A DNA stretch of 64,000 bases from Apricaphanius iberus (lineage: Eukaryota; Chordata; Actinopteri; Cyprinodontiformes; Aphaniidae): assembly GCA_028564705.1 (NCBI GenBank), contig JAPXFQ010002841.1:124001-188000 (forward strand). Direction: 5' to 3'. The notes below the pieces were generated by a model. That model saw only the letters and a list, made by a program, of their open reading frames with translations. It searched no databases and was not told the DNA's origin. How positions within the stretch are numbered: the first letter of the stretch is position 1; each line of letters begins with the position of its first letter. A program made the position numbers and the translations under genes. This document shows, in pieces, positions 34,194 through 46,600 of this stretch.

Positions 34194-35295
34194 TCATCCT
34201 GGGTCCTCTGACAATCCCTCCTCAGTATCCCCAAGTCTCTCATTCTCTTCTATTTTCTCTTCAGCGCTGACCTCCTGCTCCTGACAACCTTCATCACATT
34301 CTTCACCTTCCCTCTCTTCCATTATATGAATATCAACCTTATCTTCTAGTTCTGCCTCTGCTACAAGAGGAAATAAACACAAATGTGTACAGTGGTACTG
34401 TACACACTTAAACTTTAAACTGTAATTTCTAATTGTTAAAACAGGCAATGCTGCTAAAAGTTAACTTTGTCTCACTATCACTGCTTTCACTTGGCCCTAA
34501 TGAGGGACCTGCTGCTGCAGGGTGTGAAACTTCAACATATGGTTTCAAATGGTTGCAAAAATATCCTTTAATGTCACAACACCTTCAGTGTAGGTTAAAT
34601 TGCTACAAGCTAATTGATGATTATATTTATCTGTTTAAATTAAATGCAGACTATAGATTCACAAGGGCAAACTAACCGCCAAACTACACATCCAGCCTTT
34701 GAATTACGTTTTGAAATAAGTCATTTTTAATCATTAAGATGTGCATTAAACTGAGAACGATCCTGTACTTAATGTAATAGCGTGCGGGATCTAATTTGCA
34801 TAATAATGTGGTAAAATAGGCAGTAACGATCTGTGATTTCGCAGATGTTACATTTTGACAATGGAGGGAGATATAATGTGTTTTCATGTAAACTTCTGAC
34901 TCTGGGGAGAAGTGCAGCCGAAGAGGAGACAAGTGCAACTGCCTGGAGCGGCAGTGTTGAGTTTCCAGCTCCGCCTCTGCTTCTCACGCCGTTATTTACC
35001 CAGAAACATTGTTTGCTCGCTATGTGATGTGTGACATTTAGAGTATTGCTATATTATTCAAATGGAGGACGAACATAAATGTATGCTATTCTACCACGAG
35101 TAGATATTTATGTTAAAACAATGTCAATGCTCGATAATGCAATTGGAGCTGACCTTTGTTTTCAAACAACTGAGTGAACAACTGCTTGTCCTTATTTGCT
35201 TTTCTCTCTTTAATCTGCTTTTCTTTTCGTTTTTGAGCCCCTGATTTTCCTTTCTTAAGGACAAACTCTTCCCCTGTCTTCTTAGTTCCCTCCAT
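34194..35295 (-). pseudogene. N-terminal remnant of a ZMYM1-like hAT transposase
   Basis: From 35295 the minus strand reads MEGTKKTGEEFVLKKGKSGA, then QKRKEKQIKERKANKDKQLF and TQLF. KSGAQKRKEK is the usual N-terminus of fish ZMYM1/52-kDa-repressor-like hAT proteins (from memory). A second segment at 34370-34194 is acidic (AELEDKVDIHIMEEREGEEC) and ends LSEDPG. It is followed by an in-frame stop and WPTTLTAKHRKTIVQ, resembling the DPxxWP...IV motif of that family. The zinc finger, catalytic and dimerisation domains are missing. Confidence 0.55.
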
Positions 35296-35483
35296 GGCTC
35301 CTCCAGCTCCCGTCTCATCAACTGATTCACTCCAGCAGAAGCACCTGTGGGGTGTACCATTTACACTGATTCGAGAGGGTTGGTGGGGCCCTGCACATCA
35401 TGGAAATGACTTTTGTTTTTTATACCAAACCAGTGCCTACCTACAAGTTTAGTGTTGCACAGGACCTTTTTTATTTGTACATA

Positions 35484-37023
35484 CAGACGTGGACAAAATT
35501 GTTGGTACCCTTCATTAAAAAAAAGAATAACTCATAATGGTCACAGAAATAACTTTAATCTGACAAAAGTAATAATAAATAAAAATTATTTAAATGTTGA
35601 CCAATGAAAGTCAGACATTGCTTTTCATCCATGCTTCAACGGAATTATTTAAAAAATAAATGCATGAAACAGGCCTGGACAAAAATGATGGTACCCCTAG
35701 AAAAGAAAAAATAATGTGACCAAAGGGACATGTTAATCCAAGGTATGTCCACTAATCAGCATCCTAGGTGTCTACAATCCTGTAATCACTCAGTGGGCCT
35801 ATATATAGGACTCCAGGTAGTCACTGTGTTGTTTGGTGACGTGGTGTGTACCACACTCAATATAAACCAGAGGAAGCAAAGGAAAGAGTTGTCTCAGGAG
35901 ATGAGAAAGAAAATCATAGACAAGCATGTTAACTGTAAAGGCTATAAGACCATCTCCAAGCAGCTAGATGTTTCTGTGACTACAGCTGCACATGTCATTC
36001 AGTAATGTACGATCCATGGGACTGTAGCCAACCTCCCTGGACGTGGCTGCAGGAGGAAAATTGATGACAGATCAAAGAGACGGATAATCCAAATGGTAAC
36101 AAAAGAGCCTAGAAAGACTTCAAAATAGATCCAAGCTGAACTTTATGCTCAAGGAACATCAGTGTCAGATCGGAACATCCTTCGCTGTTTGAGCCAGAGG
36201 ACAAATCATTAAAAAAAACAGACTGGAGTATGCCAAACTACATGCTGACGAGCCACAAAGCTTCTGGGAGAATGTCCTGTGGACAGATGAGACAAAAATT
36301 TTACTTTTTGCCAAGGCACATCAGCTCTATGTTCACAGACGGAAAAATGAAGCATATCTAGAAAAGAACACGGTCCCTACTGTGAAACATGGGGGAGGCT
36401 CGGTTATGTTCTGGGGCTGATTTGCTGCATCTGACACAGGGTGTCTTGAATCTGTGCAGGGTACAATGAAATCTCAAGACTATCAGGGGATTCTAGAGAG
36501 AAATGTGCTGGCCAGTGTCAGAAAGCATGGTCTCAGTCGCAGGTTACGGGTCTTACAGCAGGAAAATGACCCAAAACACACAGCTAAAAACACCCAAGAA
36601 GGGCTAAGAGGAAAACACTGGCCTTCTATGAGCCCTGATCTCAATCCTATTGAGCATCTTTGGAAGGAGCTGAAACGTGCAGTCTGGAAAAGGCGCCCTT
36701 CAGTGGGCCACAATACCTGCTGAGAGGTGCAGAAGTCTCATTGACAGTTACAGGAATCATTTGATTGCAGTGATTGCCTCAAAAGGTTGTGACACCAAAT
36801 ATTAAATTTTGGGTACCATCATTTTTGTCCAGGCCAGTTTCATGCATTTATTTTTTAAATAATTCCGTTAAAGCATGGATGAAAAGCAATGTCTGACTTT
36901 AATTGGTCAACATTTATATAATTTTTATTTATTATTACTTTTGTCAGATTAAAGTTATTTCTGTGACCATTATGAGTTTTTCTTTGATTTAATGAAGGGC
37001 ACCAACAATTTTGTCCACGTCTG
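35484..37023 (+). mobile_element. Tc1-like transposon, second family, complete ends
   Basis: The termini CAGACGTGGACAAAATTGTT (left) and its inverted counterpart ...ccacgtctg (right, ending 37023) are flanked by TA on both sides (35482-35483 and 37024-37025). The inverted arms are about 220 bp: left 35484-35710, right about 36800-37023. A second copy of the CTGGACAAAAATGATGGTAC motif near the inner end of each arm gives IR/DR structure. The transposase is broken. Confidence 0.93.
35874..36790 (+). pseudogene. Broken Tc1-like transposase
   Basis: The N-terminal part reads MRKKIIDKHVNCKGYKTISK and then QLDVSVTTAAHVIQ before a stop at about 36003. The middle is in shifted frames with stops (for example caaaatagatcc at 36121, and a TGA after ttctggggc at about 36418). 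The C-terminal part from 36454 keeps the catalytic residues: Asp in QQENDPKHTAKN and Glu in SPDLNPIEHLWKELKRAV. The first catalytic Asp lies near gacagatgagac at 36282. It cannot make a full protein. Confidence 0.88.
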
Positions 37024-37106
37024 TAAATGCTCTACAAATGTGACTTACAAGGGCCCTTGATACTCTGTACCCTTTACCTCTCTAGTCCGATGCCCCAGCT
37101 CAGAGC

Positions 37107-38870
37107 TAAAGGATTTTTTTCCAGCTCCAATCACTATGGATGATTAAATTGATAGGTATTATCATATTTATGGAATAACAATTATTGTTCATTTAACACT
37201 GTTATTGAATTTAATACCGGTTGGATTTTGTGTATGGCTTTACCCGAAAGCTTATAATGTTGACAGAATAATTACCAACTTGTTAATGTGACTGTAAATC
37301 AAATTAGCTCGTGTCTGACTGGTGGCGGGTGTGTGCCATACCGAAGACCATAGCTCTGGTGCCAGAATCCTCCTGTGGCCAGTCACCCGTAAGAGTCCGG
37401 TCTTGTTCTGTAAAGATGCCTGAACTTGGTGGTAAACTCCATATAAGGCTAAATACCGGCACAATATTTGCCTCACGTTATTTTACTGATTTTAGTAAAC
37501 AGAGACAGTGTAAGAGTAGTGTTGCAGTTAGCTAATTAGAGGACAGAAACTTGCATGTCATTACTCTTAATGAGCAAGCCCCTAAATCTTCTTGAGTCTC
37601 CATGCCCACTTCCACACTGAACTGGCACAATCTGCAATAGACTGGAATTGTATTTTATTTTTTGACAGAGACTGACTCAGATGGCATTCTATCATACCAG
37701 AGAACACCGAAAAATGTATTAAAACACCAGTAGATGAGATATTTAACTGACTGCTTGTATCTAGCCACCAACCAAAGCATCTTCCCCCATTTTCCTCCAA
37801 TGTGTGCTGGGTGAAACAGAAAACAGCAGCAATAGCTCCGGAGGTTGTGTAAGACAGCAAGTCCTGAGTGCTGAGCCTGGGATCATTTTAAAAATATAAT
37901 CCAAACAATTTAACATGACAAGTGCTGATAATTATTTTTATTCCACACAGTGACTGTGATTGGCTAATGACTGGTTCAGTGGAGAAAGGCTATTTGGATA
38001 AATATAAGCCATTGGGGAAAACACTATTTTGGAATAAAAACTAATCAAAATAAATAAAAACGACTGAAATATAAAATGTATAATAAAATCTTTTCAATTT
38101 CATTGTCACATTATATATTTGTGTATTATTTATTAATGTAGATATTAATATCATAAGGTTTTATTTATTTATAAAATTTTGAGCACTTTGGCTACCATAT
38201 TCACCTAGCCTTGGACCTTTATTTTTTTTTTCTTTCAGCTTTCCTTTTCCATGTTATCCCTGTACTTTCCTGGAATATTTCCTGTCTGTCATCTTCCTTG
38301 CTTCTTTCTGCTATTGACACCGGACCCAAATTTGTTGTTTTTAGTACCCTCTCTTTTTCATTCCTTGATATCTTTGCTCATTTACCATGGCTTCTGAGTT
38401 CCTCCATTAGAACTTTTTTTTTTCCTATGGGCCTTTTAAATCATACACTTCACACATTTTTCCATATGATAGTGCTCTTTCTTCTTCTGTCTTGTCTGAT
38501 TTTACCTTGAATTAAAGCCTTCTCAAAGCCTTCTCAAAGTTTTCCAACCCTTTAATTTGTCCTTGGTTAACCCTGTGATAACCCCTTGCCACCTTAATAG
38601 TTTTTCAGATGAACACAGACATCCATACATCATTAGTCCCACAAATGGAACCAATCCTAAAAATATCTGAAATGTTCTTTGAGGAAGGCCGTTTATCCAC
38701 AGTGTCAGAGGATCTGTCAAACACATACACAAGCTCACACATGTGATTAAGTACAAATATATGTAAAAAATACCCAAACTGCATATCAATGTAAAATTTG
38801 ATTAATGTAAAGGTTATAAAGAGGCGTTTCTATAGTGGAAACAAAAAAAGCTTGCATATTGAGTTCTTAC
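37107..38870 (-). other. grin2a intron, unassigned apart from the outer TIR arm
   Basis: No gene is recognised. The right arm of the long-TIR element occupies about 37925-38205. A T-rich stretch follows at 38210-38510. The rest holds only short ORFs. Confidence 0.4.
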
Positions 38871-39031
38871 CCTGATTTGAGGCTGACAAGTGCGTCCACA
38901 ACACCAGTTTGATGGTATTTCACCATGTATTGGTGCATGGCTGGGTAGTTCTTCCTGATGTTCCTCTCAGTGGATCCATTTGGGACTGTTCCAAAGCGGA
39001 ATGGAGGTGAGTATGCATATGGATTCTGAAA
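38871..39031 (-). CDS. grin2a: grin2a exon: S2 start (NGSTERNI)
   Basis: This 161-bp exon encodes [20 protein letters not shown], then [20 protein letters not shown] and [14 protein letters not shown]. The GSTERNI box contains the Ser-Thr pair that contacts the glutamate gamma-carboxylate in the S2 lobe. The acceptor is cccactgcAG before TTT and the donor TCAGG|GTAAGA. The split Gly codon is completed by C of the next exon. The preceding intron (39032-55583) holds the LINE and the composite Tc1. The following one (24139-38870) holds the nested stack and the intact Tc1. Confidence 0.96.
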
Positions 39032-41035
39032 CTGCAGTGGGAAAAACAAACAAGAGTGACAGATTAACAAAAAATGATAAGATCATACTATAAACAAATT
39101 AGAAAAAGTGGTGGAAAACGGTAAATGTTTTTTCAAAAGAGATATGGAATTAAACATAGTGCTTTTTTATTAGAAGGCAAAAGAAATTAGGACAAATATT
39201 GGATTTAACCATTTTTACTTCAAAAACTGTAGTTTATTTCTGTATTTTTAAGAAACCCAAGAAGCTGCCTGAAATAAAAAATTCTAAATCGGAAAATAAC
39301 AGTTTTCCCACCAATTCTACATATAGTGGTAGCTTCAGTCATAGAATGAACATCAATGTGAAAATGAACAGTTTGTTTGTGATTATATGCTTTAAGGCTT
39401 TAGGAACCCTAACCAAACTCTTAGAACCCTAAAAATATAAAGTAATTATTTCATGAGATGTTCTGGGCTCAAATCTAATAATTATAAAAGGTCCAAACGC
39501 ATTTATAAAACATGAATGTAGCTTTCTAGTTGGATCCTGTTTGGTGTCATTTCTACATTTTAAAATTTTACCATTTAATTATTGTTAATATTATTTGTTT
39601 TAATCTCCACAAATTATTAATAGCTATACTATGTTAGAAAATAAAGTTTCAAGTAGAAAACATATTTCAAGTTAGTCACAGATAGCAACTTTAAAGTTAT
39701 AGCAAAATATCAAAAAATCTGTGTATTTTTTAATTTTTTTACAGGTGACATGATGGACTTTTTTGTAAGAATTGCAGCTTTAGTTATTACCTATCAGACT
39801 AAACACAGAACAGTAATACCATTTGTCTGAAAAGATGGGAAGATATCGTGTTCTGAGGTAAGTGATCACCACAAAATCACCAAGACTTTTTTTAAATGCA
39901 CAATTTCACTATTGAGTTTTCTATAGTCAATTAAACTAGATTTAAAGTATGACACAGGTCTTATGATCTTATTATGAAAATGTATAATTGATATATAGTA
40001 TAAATCTATATTGTGGGTCACATATTTGTTCCTCATGTGCTATGTAAGCAGTTTTCAGCAATAATAGAAAATACATGAAAGTAAAAGTTGATGGTTTATT
40101 TAACCATTAAACCTGGAATGAGACAGGCAAATTTAAAAAATAACAAATTATAACCATGGTTAATCCACTTAAATATACAGTAACCTTAAAGGTTCATTAA
40201 AGCTCTGTCATCTATAGAAACATTGCCGTAGTTTGAGTTAAAATTAACCTCCTTAATACTGCTCAGAGAGCTACCATTTTTGCGTTTTGCAAATCTAAAT
40301 ATTTGAAATCTTCCTCAAATCTCTTGTGGGGAGTATCATTGGACTGTAATGTATGCACTTTGCATAATATAGGCTTAGTTGAAAACTATCTTGACTCTGC
40401 TTCACTTGCAAGAGGTCATTCTTTCTTTGTCATAAGGGTATTAATATTTTATTCATGCCAGAAGCCCACTGTTTTATGAGGGAACTGCATTAGAAATGTC
40501 CTTTATCGTATGTTTTTTTTTTTTTCAAGACTGTTTGTAAAAATAAAATTTCTTTGGCATATTTATTGTATTTTTCATATTGAATAAGATGTAATTTAAG
40601 TATTTCTTTCATGGGATAAAATATATAAAGATGCTTTCATATTTCATTGACTTCTTTTTTTTTCATGAATCTTTGTCCTGTCTCTTTTGTTTTGTATTTC
40701 AGCATTATTTCAATATAGAGCCAATGCATGGCAAATATTGTTTCAAGGCACTTTATACAATAACACACAAAGTAAATTAAACCCAATCATACAGACAGAA
40801 TCAAAGCTGATTACATTTATATTCCAATTTGATCTAGTCACTTTTTTCTGTCATATCCTACTATTTTCTATGAGGTACAAACTCTTGACTCATTGTCAAT
40901 GTCAAGAGTCAGCCTGCCACAACGTTCCCTTAATGCCAGAAACATATGTGCACTACCCCTTACACTACAATTGTGCAGCATGAGAGCCACTCTTCCAATC
41001 TAGTATACGGAGGTTTTCATTCTGATATGTGCCAC
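39032..41035 (-). other. grin2a intron, one LINE-tail-like fragment
   Basis: This is mostly unassigned AT-rich sequence. At 40701-40860 the string cagcattatttcaatataga, with tgtttcaaggcactttatac, resembles the 'caaggcactttac' repeat that is common in fish genomes. Confidence 0.4.
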
Positions 41036-41106
41036 TAAATATCTTTTGTCAGCTACATCCATGATGCAAATCTCCCAATCCACCACATCCCAAAGGTGCT
41101 CTTTTG

Positions 41107-41450
41107 CAGCAGTTCCCAAAGTTGTGGTCGGGACTCCACTTGGGATCACACACATGTAAGTGTGGGGTCTTGAGATTCTTTTGAGAAAAAATGTCAATAC
41201 CAGAAATGGCAATGAGCAAACATCTGCATTCTATAAATTGAATAAAATATGAAAAAACAGGACTTTAATTGAAAAAAGCAAGATTAATTTCTGAATATAT
41301 CGGCTTTTAATGTTGGTTGTGTTTCCATTGTATCACTTTTTAAGTGACTCAGATAAAAAAAATGCTTATATCTTTCATCAAGATTTGGGGTTACTGGCCT
41401 CTTACATTTTTATTTTGTGGGTCAGAGACTGGAAAGTTTGGGAACCACTG
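41107..41450. mobile_element. hAT-type MITE nested in the Tc1 copy
   Basis: The ends are CAGCAGTTCCCAAAGTTG and, reverse-complemented from the right, CAGTGGTTCCCAAACTTTCC, the Charlie-like hAT terminus. The flanking 8-mers are ctcttttg (41099-41106) and ctctattg (41451-41458), seven of eight identical. It is 344 bp with no ORF of its own. Confidence 0.8.
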
Positions 41451-42137
41451 CTCTATTGGATTGAGATCTGGTTACTGTGGAGGCCATTTGAGCATAGTGA
41501 ACTCACTGTCATTTTCAAGAAACAAGTGTAAGTTAATTCAAGCTTTATGACATGGCGCATTATCCTGCTGGGAGTAGCCATTGGAAGAGGGGTACATTGT
41601 GGTCATAAAGGGATGGACATGGTCGGGAAAAATACTCAGGTAGGCTGTGGCGTTGCAACGATGATCAAATGGTACTAAGTGGCCCAAAGTGTGTCAAAAA
41701 ATGTCCCCCACGCCATTACACCACAAGTCTGAACCGATGACAAGGATGACAGGACGGATCCAATCTCTTCATGTTGTTGAATCCAAATTTTGACCCTACC
41801 ATCTGAATTTCACAGCAGAAATTGAGACTTATCAGACCAGGCAACATTTTTCCAATATTCTATTGTCCAATTTTGGTGAGCCTGTCCAAATTGTAGCCTC
41901 AGTTTCCTGTTCTTAGGTGACAGGAGTAGCACCTGGCATGGTGTTCTGCTGCTGTAGTCCATCTGCCTCAAGGTTCGACGTGTTGTGCATTCAGATATGC
42001 TCTTCTGCATAGCTTGGTTGTAACGAGTGTTTATGTGAGTTACTTCTGCCTTTGTATAAGTCCGAACTAGTCTGGCTATTCTCCTCTGACCTCTTATAAT
42101 TGACAAGGTATTTTCGCCCACAGAACTGCCACTCACT

Positions 42138-42607
42138 AGCCTGACGTAGCCATACTCAATTATAATCAGAATGTGAGTCTTATACTGCTCCATTGGGCTG
42201 TGATTATGGGGCGTGTTTTAAAACAAAGCCAGAAAAAAATGCCTCTGCATTCAATTGGATATACCTATAACCAATCAGAGCAACGGAAATGTGTGACGTT
42301 GCTCTGCAGAGCAACGGACATTATCTGTTCCTCTCTTAAAATTAATGCACTGTCGATATCTTCTAGAACAGACTCGATGGCAGAATCTACACATCTCAGC
42401 CATCGTTGTTGTAAACATATTCAATCCAGGCGCTCTTTGGTGACGTGGTTGATTACCTTACTGTTGTTCACCTGGCAATCATCGTTAGCCCGATTTGATT
42501 GGTCCGGACAGATCTTGTTCGGGCATAATTGCTCCACAACGGAGGAATGCCAGACTGAACTTCCAGACCATGTTGTGGGCGGGACTTCGGCTGGCACCCA
42601 GGCCAGC
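42138..42607. mobile_element. Second insertion (~470 bp) nested in the Tc1 copy
   Basis: The Tc1 sequence breaks after cactcact (42130-42137) and resumes with cactcagt (42608-42615), an imperfect 8-bp duplication. The inserted DNA begins agcctgacgtagcc and ends gctggcacccaggccagc. The ends share CCTG plus a looser inverted match. It is noncoding and its family is not identified. Confidence 0.6.
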
Positions 42608-42923
42608 CACTCAGTGGATGTTTTCCTTTTTTCGGACCATTCTCTGTATACACCCTAGAAATGGTTATGCTTGAAAATTCCAGTAGATCGGCAGTTTTCT
42701 GAAATACTCAGACCAGCCCATCTGGCACCAGCAACCATGCCACATTTAGCGTGACTTAAATCACATTTCTTCCCCATTCTGCTGCTTGGTTTGAACTGCA
42801 GCAGATCATCTTGACCATGTTTACATTCCTAAATGCAATGAGTTTCCAACATGTGATTGGCTGATTAGAATTTTGCATTGAGATGTTCAACAGGTGTGCC
42901 TAAAAATGTGGCTAGTGAGTGTA

Positions 42924-43624
42924 TAATTGAAGTGCGTTTCAAGAAAAGAAAAAAAGCTTTTTCAATTTACAAGTCTATGTAAATTCGGTTCTGACTACTT
43001 GAATCCATGATTCATTTTATATAAAATACACTTATTCATATTTTATATTAAATACACTTCAACAGCATTTGGTGTACCTAGTATGTAAATCATTCAGATT
43101 AAGCCCACAGACAAAAATTTCTTATGAACACGCCTGATTAAATAAATTATCACTAACATCTGTCAAACTATTATGCAATGACGGTGAACACTACATTTAA
43201 ACATATCTAAAGCAGGTCAATATTTAAAAGACTTTATAAAGTTTATCTTACTAGTGATACCAACTCTTATTTCATATTTTAGTTTCTATTAGTAATTCCG
43301 TGTCCATGTGGTTGGGGTGAAGACAAGGAGTCGTTTAAATGAAATTTGTCAGCTGAAAAATAAAAGCATTATTTCTGATTTTATAAAAGTTGAGGAGATA
43401 CACAGAAATGTCCTTCTTTAAAATTAGTCCAAGAAATTAGTTGATAGAAAAGGACAAGATACCAGGCAATAAACAAATGCAAGAAACAAGATACCAGCTT
43501 GACACTAAGTTTGCTTTCTTACCACTCCTACTGATGTCTAAAGGAGCAAGAAAGTCACCATTCCAGAGATTGAGCTATTGTGTGCTTGAACTTATACATT
43601 CCCATTTTCCATTCAAGCCTAATC
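42924..43624 (-). other. grin2a intron, no recognised element
   Basis: AT-rich, only short ORFs, nothing supported. Confidence 0.4.
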
Positions 43625-43634
43625 ATTTATAAAT

Positions 43635-46600
43635 CCATCCATCCATCCATCATCTTCCGCTTATCCGGGGTTAGGTCGCGGGGGCAGTAACCTAAGCAAA
43701 GAGGCCCAGACTTCCCTCTCCCCGGCAACTTGGGCCAGCTCCTCGGGAGGAATCCCGAGGCGTTCCCAGGCCAGCTGGGAGACATAATCCCTCCAGCGGG
43801 TCCTGGGTCTTCCCCTGGGTCTCCTCCCGGTGGGACGTGCCCAGAACACCTCACCAGGGAGGCGTCCAGGAGGCATCCTGACCAGATGCCCAAGCCACCT
43901 CAACTGGCTCCTCTCGATGTGGAGGAGCAGCGGCTCTACTCTGAGGCCCCTCCGGATGACCGAGCTTCTCACCCTATCTCTAAGGGAGAGCCCAGCCACC
44001 CTATGGAGGAAACTCATTTCAGCCGCCTGTATCCACGATCTCGTTCTTTCGGTCACCACCCAGCGTTCGTGACCATAGATGAGGGTAGGAACGTAGATCG
44101 ACCGGTAAATTGAGAGCTTTGCCTTTCGGCTCAGCTCTCTCTTCACCACGACAGACCGGTACAGCGTCCGTATAATTGCAGACGCCTTACCATTCCGTCC
44201 ATCGATCTCCCGCTCCATTTTTCCCTCATTCGTGAACAAGACCCCCAGATACCTAAACTCCCCCACTTGAGGAAGGACCTCATCCCCGACCCGGAGAAGG
44301 CACTCTACCCTTTTCCGGCTCAAGACCATGGTCTCGGATTTGGAGGTGCTGATCCTCATCCCAGCCGCTTCACACTCTGCTGCGAACCGCTCCAACGAGA
44401 GCTGTAGATCACGTTCAGATGAAGCCAACAAGACCACATCATCTGCGAAAAGCAGAGACCCGATCCTGAGGTCACCAAAACGGATCGCCTCAACACCTTG
44501 GCTGCGCCTAGAAATCCTGTCCATAAACATTATGAACAGGACCGGTGACAAAGGGCAACCTTGGCGGAGTCCAGCTCTCACCAGAAATGAGTCCGACTTA
44601 CTGCCGGCAATGCGAACCAGACTCTGACACCGTTCATATAGGGACCTAACAGCCCGTATCAAAGGGTCTGGTACCCCATACTCCCGGAGTACCCTCCACA
44701 GGACACCCCGAGGGACACGGTCGAATGCCTTCTCCAAGTCCACAAAGCACATGTAGACCGGTTGGGCGAACTCCCACGCACCCTCCAGGACCCTGCCGAG
44801 GGTGTAGAGCTGGTCCAGTTTTCCACGGCCAGGACGAAAATCGCATTGTTCCTCCTGGATCCGAGGTTCGACTATCCGTCGGACCCTCCTCTCCAGGACC
44901 CCCGAATAGACCTTACCAGGGAGGCTCAGAAGTGTGATCCCCCTATAGTTGGAACACACTCTGTGGTCCCCCTTTTTAAAGAGGGGGACCACCACCCCGG
45001 TCTGCCAATCCAAGGGAACTGCCCCCGATGTCCACGCAATATAGCAGAGCCGCGTCAACCAACACAGCCCTACAACATCCAGAGTCTTGAGGAACTCCGG
45101 CTGAATCTCATCCACCCCCGGTGCCTTGCCACCAAGGAGCTTTTTAACAACCTCAGTGACTTCAGCACCAGAGATTGGAGAGCCCGTACCAGAGTCCTCA
45201 GAATCTGCTTCCAAACAGGAAGGCGTGTCGGTGGGATTGAGGAGGTCTTCGAAGTATTCCATCCACCGACCCAAAACGTCCTGCGTTGAGGTCAGCAGCT
45301 CACCGCCCCCACTGTAAACAGTTTTGGTGGCAGACAGTTTCCCCCCCCTGAGCTGATGCCGGATGGTGGACCAGAATCGCTTCGAAGCCATACGGAAGTC
45401 GTTCTCCATGGTCTCTCCAAACTCCTCCCACGCCTGAGTTTTTGCCTCAGCGACCGTCCGAGCCGCACTCCGCTTGGCCTGTCGGTACCTATCAGCTGCT
45501 TCCGGAGTCCCACAGGCTAAAAAAGCCCGATAGGACTCCTTCTTTAGCTTGACAGCATCCCTCACCGCTGGTGTCCACCATCGGGTTCGAGGGTTGCCGC
45601 CGCGACAGGCACCGACTACCTTACGGCCACAACTACGGTCAGCCGCTTCGACAATGGAGGCACGGAACATGGCCCATTCAGACTCAATGTCCCCCGCCTC
45701 CCCCGGGACGTGTTTGAAGTTCTGCCGGAGGTGAGAGTTGAAGCCCCTTCTGACAGGAGACTCCGCCAGACGTTCCCAGCAGACCCTCACAATACGTTTG
45801 GGCCTGCCAGGTCTGTCCGGCGTCCTCCCCCACCACCGGAGCCGACTCACCACCAGGTAGTGGTCGGTGGATAGCTCCGCCCCTCTCTTCACCCGAGTGT
45901 CCAAAACATGCGGCCGCAGGTCCGATGAAACGACAACCAGGTCGATCATTGAGCTGCGGCCTAGGGTGTCCTGGTGCCAAGTGCACACATGAACACCCTT
46001 ATGCTTGTACATGGTGTTTGTTATGGACAATCCATGACGAGCACAGAAGTCCAACAACAAAACACCGCTCGGGTTCAGAACGGGGGGGCCATACCGCCCA
46101 ACCACGCCTCTCCAGGTCTCACTGTCACTGCCCACGTGAGCGTTGAAATCCCCCAGCAGAATGAGGGAGTCCCCAGAAGGAGCACCCTCCAGCACCCCCT
46201 CCAAGGACTCCAAGAAGGGTGGGTAATCTGCACTACCGTTTGGTGCATAAGCACAAACAATAGTCAGAACCCGTCCCCCCACCCGCAGGCGGAGGGAGGC
46301 TACCCTCTCATTCACCGGGGTAAACCCCAACGTATAGGCGCCGAGATGGGGGGCAACAAGTATGCCCACCCCAGCTCGGCGCCTCTCACCGGGGGAAACG
46401 CCAGAGTGGAAGAGAGTCCAACCCCTCTCGAGGAGACGGGTTCCAGAGCCAGAGCCATGCGTCGAGGCAAGGCCGACGATGTCCAGTCGGAACCTTTCAA
46501 CCTCGCACACCAGCTCCGGCTCCTTCCCCGCCAGAGAGGTGACGTTCCACGTCCCAAGACCCAGCTTCTGCAGTCGAGGATCGGACCGCCAAGGTCCCCG

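Larger units (their letters stand above)
34010..37098 (-). mobile_element. Non-autonomous hAT element, interrupted by a Tc1 copy
   Basis: The left end is CAGGGGCGTAG and the right end, reverse-complemented, CTGGGGCATCGGACT. It is flanked by gtcagagc (34002-34009) and ctcagagc (37099-37106), an 8-bp target duplication with one change. On the minus strand it keeps two pieces of a hAT transposase gene. The catalytic core is gone, so it is an internally deleted derivative. The Tc1-like element at 35484-37023 inserted into it later. Confidence 0.75.
33180..38205. mobile_element. Long-TIR element enclosing a nested transposon stack
   Basis: Sequence at about 33190-33290 and 33806-33935 reappears inverted at about 38095-38195 and 37930-38035. 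Matching pairs include accttatgatataaatgtct with its complement at 38140-38160, and ccaatcagagtcagtatatg with cagtgactgtgattgg. The left arm is interrupted by a SINE (33497-33805) and the interior by a hAT element (34010-37098). Removing those leaves an element of about 1.6 kb with arms of about 280-440 bp. No transposase for this outer element is recognised, and the outer ends are approximate. Confidence 0.65.
41036..42800 (-). pseudogene. Split, broken Tc1-like transposase
   Basis: The frame at 42110-41810 reads GQRRIARLVRTYTKAEVTHI, then NTRYNQAMQKSISECTTRRT, LRQMDYSSRTPCQVLLLSPK and WKNVAWSDKSQFLL. It contains the first catalytic Asp (SDK). The N-terminal coding part lies upstream at about 42800-42610, the other side of the 470-bp insertion. 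The C-terminal IEHLWDVVDWEI part is at 41100-41040, beyond the hAT MITE. Stops and shifts occur in the remaining core. Confidence 0.8.
41036..42921 (-). mobile_element. Tc1-like transposon, third family, split by two insertions
   Basis: The 5' end on the minus strand reads CACTCACTAGCCACATTTTT next to TA (42922-42923). Internal sequence follows a familiar fish Tc1 family, including atgtgattggctgattagaa and ctgctgcttggtttgaactg on the plus strand. The transposase is broken and split. A ~470-bp element sits at 42138-42607 and a 344-bp hAT MITE at 41107-41450. The element is lost beyond about 41036, so its 3' repeat is missing. Confidence 0.85.
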
